In this document: positions 57,201 to 64,000 of the stretch, piece after piece
How the letters are laid out: the number at the start of each line of letters is the position of its first letter
How positions within the stretch are numbered: position 1 is the first letter of the stretch
The notes under the pieces: generated by a model
The model's database searches: none
The model's input: the letters and a program-made list of their open reading frames with translations, nothing else
What the model was told of the DNA's origin: nothing
Source: Tritrichomonas musculus
Lineage: Eukaryota > Parabasalia > Tritrichomonadida > Tritrichomonadidae
Assembly: GCA_039105265.1 (NCBI GenBank)
Contig: JAPFFF010000058.1
Location: 682,001 to 746,000 of the forward strand
Length of the DNA: 64,000 nt
Reading direction: 5' to 3'
Translations under genes and position numbers: made by a program

Positions 57201-58841
57201 ATGATTATTGTACCTTCTCCAGAGCTTCTCATTCATAAAAAATCGCCATATTATGATAGCCAAATTTATGATCATGAAAATGATCCAATAGAGGAAGAAG
57301 TTCGTTTAGCTCAACAATCAATAGATAATGTTCTTGTAAAATTTCAGCATGACGATTCATTCACGCGGCATTCAAGAGTCCAAGTTACATATGAATCTAT
57401 GGAATTTCTATCTATTCCAATATCCAAAATTGCCTTATTGATGGGAGCATTATGTTCAAATATGAATAAAGATAATTCAGCACTATATTGGTACAAATTA
57501 GCAGCTTCTCGAGGAAGTATTCGTGCCTTGATAGCAATTGGTATATTATATCTAAAGGGGCGTTTAATTAATATTCGTCAAACAGCAGAAAAAGAAAATA
57601 TTAACATAATTGCATTGAAATGGTTTTTTAGAGCAATGCGACGAGGTTCTTTAGAAGCAATTCAATATGTCGCATATACTTATTATAATTTAGGTAAGAT
57701 TCACGAGTCTTTTCATTATTTTTTTGATCATTATATTCAATCAAATTCACTTTATTCTAAATACGCTGTTGCTAATTTATTGGCATCATTTGATCATGCG
57801 GACGAGTCGTATCATTGGCTTATATCATCAGCAAATCAAGGGCATCTTTTATCTGCCAGGTCGGCTGTGAGTTGTCAAGAATGCAATGTTTATAGAGCTA
57901 TTTGGGAGCAACTAATATCCAAGTTTGAAATTCCTGAACTTGAACATAAAGTTTTTAATGAAGATCTGTTTTCAATAAAAGATATACAAGAGAATGAGAT
58001 TCCAGAAAACCCACGTCTCTTTGATATTTTTTGGCAATTTGATACAATTCAATCTCAAGCGGATATGAACTATTTTATTACTCCAACAAGAAAGTATCAT
58101 ATTCAAAAAATTGAGCGAGATGAGGAAATTTTATTTTCTGATATGGATGAAAGATTCGGTAATTTAAAAGTATTCGAGGGTGATCCTTGCTTCTATCCAT
58201 CTTTAAATCGAACCAGCTATATAATAAAAGCTTTTAAATATGCAGCGCCTCAAATGGAAAAAAGGAATCTCAAATTAGCTCTATCGTTTTTAAGAAAAGG
58301 AAGGATAAATGGGCAATATTTATTATCAAATTGTTCTCTATATTCGCAAAAGAGGAATTCAAAAAATCCTAAAGATCTTGTATCTTGTGGTCTTTTAGCA
58401 TCATTATTAAATCAGCATGAAGAAGCTCAGCTGTTGTTTCTTAAAGCCGGTAAAAAAGGAAATGAACAAGGGTGTCTTCTTTACGGACTCTATATGTTTC
58501 ATAGTGATAATGAGGAGTCAATTCAAATTGGAAGTTCTTATTTAGCTAGATGTATGTCGAATCCTATTGCTCTTTTGCACCTTGGATTAGCAAATAATGA
58601 TTTTTTCTATTTAAGAAGGGCCTCTGAAATATTAAAAATTGAAAAGAATCATGAGATGTTTGAATGGCTAGGTGATTGCTTTAAACTAGGTGCAATTATA
58701 CCCCAAAATTATAAACTAGCACTTTTATGGTATGGAGCTTCTCTACGGTATAAAGAAGAAGAAGGTGAAGACCCAAAATGTTTATTGGAGAAGATTAATC
58801 TAATGAAAAATGTGAATACAGTAATGTCATTTTGTTTTTAA
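57201..58841 (+). CDS. Sel1-like repeat protein
   Basis: 546 residues with several Sel1-like (TPR-related) repeats, for example ALYWYKLAASRGSIRALIAI (about 90-115), ALKWFFRAMRRGSLEAIQYV (about 135-160) and later copies near 385-470 and 490-525 (ALLWYGASLRYKE). The repeats fold into a superhelical scaffold for protein binding, commonly in signalling or ER quality control. No signal peptide or membrane segment is seen, so an ER-lumen HRD3 role is unlikely. A less regular middle part (about 240-350) separates two repeat blocks. ATG at 57201. Confidence 0.8.
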   Translation: MIIVPSPELLIHKKSPYYDSQIYDHENDPIEEEVRLAQQSIDNVLVKFQHDDSFTRHSRVQVTYESMEFLSIPISKIALLMGALCSNMNKDNSALYWYKLAASRGSIRALIAIGILYLKGRLINIRQTAEKENINIIALKWFFRAMRRGSLEAIQYVAYTYYNLGKIHESFHYFFDHYIQSNSLYSKYAVANLLASFDHADESYHWLISSANQGHLLSARSAVSCQECNVYRAIWEQLISKFEIPELEHKVFNEDLFSIKDIQENEIPENPRLFDIFWQFDTIQSQADMNYFITPTRKYHIQKIERDEEILFSDMDERFGNLKVFEGDPCFYPSLNRTSYIIKAFKYAAPQMEKRNLKLALSFLRKGRINGQYLLSNCSLYSQKRNSKNPKDLVSCGLLASLLNQHEEAQLLFLKAGKKGNEQGCLLYGLYMFHSDNEESIQIGSSYLARCMSNPIALLHLGLANNDFFYLRRASEILKIEKNHEMFEWLGDCFKLGAIIPQNYKLALLWYGASLRYKEEEGEDPKCLLEKINLMKNVNTVMSFCF

Positions 58842-58994
58842 AAATAAAAAAAAAAAAAATTATTTTAATTTTTGATGCAAATTGCATCAATTTATTTTAA
58901 CTTTTTGAATACAGATTGTGTAAATGTGTAAAAAAAATAATCACATAAAAAACTTTTAAAGAACTCATTCTTGAAACATCAAGTAAAATAATAT

Positions 58995-60578
58995 TTACAA
59001 TTCGATGTCGCCAAATGGATCTTTATATGGTCCAACAATATCTGAAAGTGCTATTGTAAATACAATGAGAGGATCAATGACAGGAAGGCATTCAGCTTCG
59101 AAAAGAAAGAAATCCATTTTTCTAACAATAAAAGTCGCATGGCCATCGCTATTTTGTAAAACAATATTTTTTGATGATTTAACTGGCTTATGATTATATT
59201 CTCCTTTGAAATTTAAGTAATATTTATTGTCAGATGCATTATATTTTGGTTCTTTTGGTGACCAATTCAATTGACTGTCTTTAAATGGGAATGAAACTTG
59301 TACTGATCGATGATGTGGTTGGCCAGAATTTACATATTCTAATCCAAATTCAAAATTTTTAAGAATAATATTATTCGTATTGTTATCTGTTCGGAAAATA
59401 TGAGCTACGTGTTTATCTTTATCCTTAATATGAACTTCATTGCCTTGAGCAATAAAAATATTATTTTCTTTAAGTTTTGCTGTATATAATATTTGACGGT
59501 CCTGACAAAAAACAAATGTTGGGCATTTAAATCCATGATGCATATATCTGATTAAATATATAACTGATTTCATATTGCTACATTCACTTGATTTAGTGCC
59601 TTTAATCTCTTTTTTATCGTTTTGGCATATTGCCATATTATTGGTATTATCAAAGGTTTGGATATCATAATTGTTATTATTATTATTAGTTTGGTTGATA
59701 TTGCTATTATTCGAATTATTTATGTTCATATTGCTATTGGTGGAATTACCTTTAATAGTAGCGTTGCCACCATCATTTGTATTATTATTCATTGCATTAT
59801 TTGTGGTATTCATTGCATTATTTGTAGAATTCACTACATTATTTGTAGTATTCATTGCACTATTACTTAAATCATTATTATTATTGGAATTGTTATTGTT
59901 TTTGTTCATTAATTCTTTTGAATCGTTGGAATTTTCAAAATCGAGATCGTTCAAATCTTCATGATGAATAACATTTGTTTCGCATTCAATGAATAAATAT
60001 GGTTTATCATTATATTTATCATCTGGAACAAAGAAATTGGAATCAATATTGCTTTTAATAAAAGATAGGCCTGTATTATATATTTGATTAGCTTGAAACA
60101 TTTTGGCAATTTCGCATATTTCTTTCATTTCAGAATCTTGAACATCTGTAGGAAGATTCTGACACAATCGAAGAAAATTATCTATACTTCGAAATGTAAA
60201 TTGATTGTATATGATCTGAAGTCGTAAATCGCTAATTTCGTTATCTTTCAAAAATGGACTGATTAGTTCCTTAAATTTAAATGATGCATTGCTTAAACTT
60301 CCTGGATCAACTAAAAAAGCGCGGTGATTATATATAATTGGAAATGTCTGGTTTGGTAATAAAGATTCAGGAGATTGGGCTAAAATTATATCAGATGATC
60401 CAATCGACTGCATTGATTGTATTGACTGAGATCCTCCTAATGAAATTCTAGAGGACTGGCTCGTCAATTGGGGATTTGTTTGCATTGAATATAATGTAGA
60501 AATCCTAGGATCTATTTGATTTTGATGTCCTGGAAGAGGAGGCAGCGGTTTTTCTGGCGGAATTTGAGTAGGTTGCAT
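58995..60578 (-). CDS. Tubby-like C-terminal domain protein with BTB-like N-terminal region
   Basis: 527 residues. After a Pro/Ser/Gln-rich start, about 85-190 (FPIIYNHRAFLVDPGSLSNA; LRLQIIYNQFTFRSI) resembles a BTB-like domain seen in many parabasalid proteins. An Asn-rich tract of about 90 residues follows (about 213-305). The C-terminal ~190 residues look like a tubby/LURP-type beta-barrel: MHHGFKCPTFVF, then YLNFKGEYN, then SSKNIVLQ, ending PLIVFTIALSDIVGPY, close to the end motif of tubby domains. Tubby domains bind phosphoinositides; whether the binding residues are kept cannot be judged by eye. The start ATG at 60578 follows an Inr-like motif. Confidence 0.7.
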   Translation of the reverse strand: MQPTQIPPEKPLPPLPGHQNQIDPRISTLYSMQTNPQLTSQSSRISLGGSQSIQSMQSIGSSDIILAQSPESLLPNQTFPIIYNHRAFLVDPGSLSNASFKFKELISPFLKDNEISDLRLQIIYNQFTFRSIDNFLRLCQNLPTDVQDSEMKEICEIAKMFQANQIYNTGLSFIKSNIDSNFFVPDDKYNDKPYLFIECETNVIHHEDLNDLDFENSNDSKELMNKNNNNSNNNNDLSNSAMNTTNNVVNSTNNAMNTTNNAMNNNTNDGGNATIKGNSTNSNMNINNSNNSNINQTNNNNNNYDIQTFDNTNNMAICQNDKKEIKGTKSSECSNMKSVIYLIRYMHHGFKCPTFVFCQDRQILYTAKLKENNIFIAQGNEVHIKDKDKHVAHIFRTDNNTNNIILKNFEFGLEYVNSGQPHHRSVQVSFPFKDSQLNWSPKEPKYNASDNKYYLNFKGEYNHKPVKSSKNIVLQNSDGHATFIVRKMDFFLFEAECLPVIDPLIVFTIALSDIVGPYKDPFGDIEL

Positions 60579-60580
60579 GA

Positions 60581-60590
60581 TATAAAATGA
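60581..60590 (-). promoter_or_regulatory. Inr-like motif before the tubby-like gene
   Basis: TCATTTTATA in the minus sense, ending 3 nt before the ATG at 60578. Same type as the motifs before the ENTH and VIT-VWA genes. Confidence 0.35.
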
Positions 60591-60817
60591 AGAAATAATA
60601 TTATTCTGAGTAGTTATTGAATTTTAAATTAAGCTTAAATTTTATAATTGAATTTTTGTGAATACAATTTGAAAAAATAATTTATCTTCAATATATTTTT
60701 TTATATTTTAGTCTCAAATAAATATATTATAGAGCATACTTAGGTATCCTAAAATCGCCCAAAAAATAAAAAAAATTGGCAAAACTTTTTCAGAGGATAA
60801 TTTTTTATGAAATTTAA

Positions 60818-62169
60818 GAGGATGTCCCACAGAAATAAAATTCAATTTTTTTCAATGATTTCTATTTTATTGTTGTTCAAAATAAGAAAAATCAAATAAA
60901 TGTAAGCGATAAAGTTTAAATCTACTTATAATTTAGCTGAATGACTGATTCGTGAAAAAAATATAATTCTCAATATCTTTGACGTGAAAATATATTTTTT
61001 TGTTTTGAAAGGATATACAGCATTAGTAACATGATTATATTAGTAATTTGCATTTTTGCGCCACAGTTTTGATTTTCTTTTGTAAAAACAAGATCATCAA
61101 GTTGTTTTGATTGAAACAAAAATAATAGTCTATAAATATTCTATTAATCATTATTTTATTTTTTTTAATTTTATTAAATTTTAAATTGATATATTAATCA
61201 AAATTTTGTCGAGTTAAAATTAAGATATTAGCAAATAAATTTGCTTAATCATTTTTGACCAAATACTAATTCAAAAAAAAGAAAATTTCAATGGCTCAGT
61301 ACGATAAATTTAAAATTCTTAACGTACATTTTGGTTTTTATTCTTTTTATATGAAAACAAGAAGCAATCAAAAGCAAAAAAATCAATTATAGAAATATAA
61401 TAGATCGAATAGATCCGATATTTGGAAATAAAGGATAGTTTGCTAAGCTTATTACTAGAATTCAGATAATCACATACAACATGGAAAGAAATTTATATTA
61501 TTAAATGATAGTATCATTATTTATATACTCCAAAAATTAGGATTTCAGATTTTTAAATTACAAAAAGTTGGTAATTGCTAAAAAGAAATTACCTATTCTA
61601 TTTAATTTCAAAATATTTACGACCTAAACAATAAACTTAAGTTGAATTTTTATAAATACTTCATAAGTTCACACGATTTTGGTACTATCTCATCTTCTAC
61701 TGCAAAAAATTGAAAAAAAAGCAATGAATAATAATGAATAAAAACAATTTTCAAGAAATTATAATTATTTTTAATAATTACTTTTGATTTTTATCATTTA
61801 TTTGCTATAATATTCTTTCTTATGGGTTTTCTTTTCAGAATCTTAAATAAATCATATTAATTTTCACAAATATAATAAAAATCAAGAGTTTTACTTTCAG
61901 AGGATTATTTTTAAATATAAATTTCATTAATAAAAATCAATATTTCAATTAAATTAAACCAAAAAAAATATTTTTTTTATTTTGATGAATCATATTCAAA
62001 ATATTGAAAAATAATTCAATTTTGAAACAAAAGTTTATTTGTTGCATATATTAAATTTTCATCGACAAAATAATAATTATATAGTTTATATAATTTTAAT
62101 ATAAAATAATAAAAACAATATCAAAAATATGGAAGAATCTATAGACTATTTAGTTTGTGGGACATCCTC
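60818..62169. repeat. 1.35-kb segment bounded by perfect 14-bp inverted repeats
   Basis: gaggatgtcccaca at 60818-60831 and its exact reverse complement at 62156-62169. The 14 bp are GC-rich for this region, which makes chance less likely. No transposase-like ORF lies inside. Candidate decayed or non-autonomous DNA transposon; no clear target duplication was found outside. Confidence 0.4.
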
Positions 62170-62313
62170 GGACAGCATAAATTAACTGATCTCTCATCAT
62201 AAAAGATATTATGAAAAAGCTTTGCTATTATTTGATTTTATAAACATATCTTATCTATGATATAAATGATCATTTATAATTATTTCTTACTTAAGGCAAG
62301 AAAGTTTAGGGGA

Positions 62314-62750
62314 AATCGTTTTTTTCTACTCCACTTTTTGAAAACTTTTAAACATTTTGAATACTTTTTTATACAAAATGAACATTTTTTATTCAATTAT
62401 TGCTAAATAATGAATATATATTTGGTTCAAATAGCTTCTCAATTCATCCAGCAATTCAAGGAACCCGATTCTGCTTTGCACAACCCCGTGGTGATCACTG
62501 GTGCGTATATTCCTGAAAAAATATGTAAAAATAAAAAAAAATTATATAAAAAAAAAAAGCAAATTGTTAAAATTTTAAGGAAAAATTCAAATTTACGATT
62601 TTTTTGGTTAATTTTCTTAACAGGGTAAGTTAAATTTCACCTTAAGATGGTGGTTTTTTATATTTCATAAGTAGCTACTCTAAAAAATATTATGAGTAAC
62701 TATTCATGGAAAGAAAAACCATTCAAAAAGTGGTGTAGAAAAAAACGATT
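62314..62750. repeat. 437-bp MITE-like element with 29-bp terminal inverted repeats
   Basis: 62314-62342 and 62722-62750 are reverse complements at 28 of 29 positions. The interior has a gagtaactattcatgg sequence close to one in the 32294-32467 foldback and a short GC-richer stretch (62,440-62,510). A 72-codon ORF inside resembles no family I know. Confidence 0.6.
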
Positions 62751-62878
62751 GTTCAAAGTTAAGTAAATAATTATTTTGTCAATATTTCAATATATAATAG
62801 TTTTTTCTTCTTTATTTTACTATATCTAATTTTTTGTAATGATACTCTATAAAATTATATTTTTGGCTTGAACATAAC

Positions 62879-63799
62879 TTCAAAGAGAGGTGAGGCTGCG
62901 AAAATTTTTGGTATTTTTTAATAATATTAATACCTATTATTTTATTCCAGAATTAAATGTTATTTATGATAATTTCACTAATATTTTTTTCAGATTTTTA
63001 GCTATAAATCTATTTTTAAAATTGAATTGCTTATATCTTATTATAATTTCAATTTTATCTTAATAAAAAAATTCTATTTACTCAAAATAATAAATAATTT
63101 AATTATCAATATTTAATATATAGATGTGAATATAATATTAAAATCTTCGACTAAGAATTATAAATCAAATAATGATTTTTTATGATTTAACTAACTATCA
63201 TCCTATTATAAGCATGATTTTTTTAGTAAACTATTCATAAATATTAAAATAAATACTTATTGTGATGTTGATACCAAAATAAAAACAAATGAAATTATTT
63301 GGATATTTGTGAAGTTTACATCACTAACGTATATAGAATTATATTCAATATTAAACCTCAATCCTAGCTAAAATTGTAAAAAAAAAATTTTAAAAATATT
63401 TTGATATGTTTGCCAGCACCAGATAAGTTAAGAGATAAACTATAGTTATCACTTTGGTCTTTAATATAGAAGAAAATTTCTCTTTAAATTGAAAAATATT
63501 TTTTTGAATTTTGACCAAAAACGCATTTATTGAATAGCCTTCTTATTAAAAAATAGAGATCATCTATATACAAATGCAATTTAATGGTTGAAAAGAAAAA
63601 ATAATGAAGAATATATGAATTATGACATTTTGAAATATCAATACAATTTCAATTTTTTTTTGATTAAATCTGAAAAAAAGTATATGATATGAAAAGGTAA
63701 CAACATCATAATACTATATTTTTAATTTATTTTTAATTTTGTTGATTATTATTCCTAAAAAAGTTCATTTAAAATTTCGCAGTCTCGCCTCTCTTCAAA
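62879..63799. repeat. 920-bp segment with ~30-bp imperfect inverted repeats
   Basis: aagagaggtgaggctgcgaaaattt near 62884-62908 faces the complement of aagagaggcgagactgcgaaattt near 63772-63797, with about four differences over 30 bp. The interior is AT-rich with no coding signal. MITE-like or the ends of a decayed DNA transposon. Confidence 0.5.
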
Positions 63800-64000
63800 G
63801 ATAAAGTTTAGTTTGAAGGAAAATCTTATCAAATTCAAAAAGTTTGATATGTGAAATGAAAAGATTTTATAAATTTTGATATGTTATATGAAATAAACCA
63901 TATGTAACATAACCAAAAACCGTTTAGAGTGCACCCTTAATACTTCTCAAAAATATAATCATTGAAAGACCTCTGGGCATGACGCAATCTATGTTAAAAA

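Larger units (their letters stand above)
60579..64000. other. Gene-free terminal region
   Basis: 3.4 kb with no convincing gene on either strand. Beyond the three inverted-repeat pairs listed separately, a tttcagaggat motif recurs at 60,788 and 61,898. The rest is AT-rich without structure I can support. Confidence 0.6.

Noticed and set aside
62410-62628. 72-aa ORF inside the 437-bp inverted-repeat element
   Set aside because: No family resemblance, runs into Lys-rich poly-A-derived sequence; kept only as part of the repeat element.

Overview
The window looks like nuclear DNA from a parabasalid protist, most likely a Tritrichomonas-type trichomonad. Four things point there. The genes are AT-rich, close-packed and without visible introns. 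There are remnants of a BspA-like leucine-rich-repeat gene and of a protein kinase. There are large BEACH and coiled-coil proteins, and some genes carry a TCATTT Inr-like motif just before the ATG. A CEP164 homologue implies a flagellate. The assignment is inferred from gene content, not from a database search.

Region 1 (1-21,599) is a head-to-tail array of non-LTR retrotransposons, all on the minus strand and anchored on an intact tRNA-Asn(GUU) gene at 21,527-21,599. The elements carry C2H2 zinc fingers, a reverse transcriptase, a CCHC knuckle and a restriction-like endonuclease (R2/NeSL-type). Reading away from the tRNA, the order is: E, a full-length copy with an intact 2,306-codon ORF; D and C, two ~0.7 kb internally deleted derivatives that keep both ends and an in-frame ORF; B, near full length but frameshifted; and A, a diverged relative cut by the window edge. 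Every junction carries the same 15 bp, which are the last 13 bp of the tRNA gene plus 2 bp, followed by a T-run (minus-strand sense). So the elements insert at the 3' end of tRNA-Asn, and the duplication leaves an intact tRNA and terminator. I consider this the most interesting system here.

Region 2 (21,600-31,758) has a divergent ENTH/epsin-like adaptor gene with an internal perfect 294-bp duplication, an acidic coiled-coil protein, a PAP2 lipid phosphatase and a VIT-VWA protein.

Region 3 (31,759-35,500) is gene-poor and decayed. It holds imperfect and perfect inverted repeats (MITE-like), a kinase pseudogene and a multiply broken LRR pseudogene.

Region 4 (35,594-60,578) holds host genes: a CEP164-like WW/coiled-coil protein, a Rab-family GTPase, a coiled-coil protein with a 10-aa repeat tail, an exportin-like HEAT protein, a giant BEACH-WD40 protein with a ~250-aa Glu/Gln-rich insert inside the BEACH domain, a WW-MyTH4-RhoGAP protein, a Sel1-repeat protein and a tubby-like protein. 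Several belong to membrane traffic, Rho/Rab signalling or the flagellar base.

Region 5 (60,579-64,000) has no convincing gene. It is very AT-rich and holds three nested or adjacent inverted-repeat pairs that may be decayed DNA transposons or MITEs.
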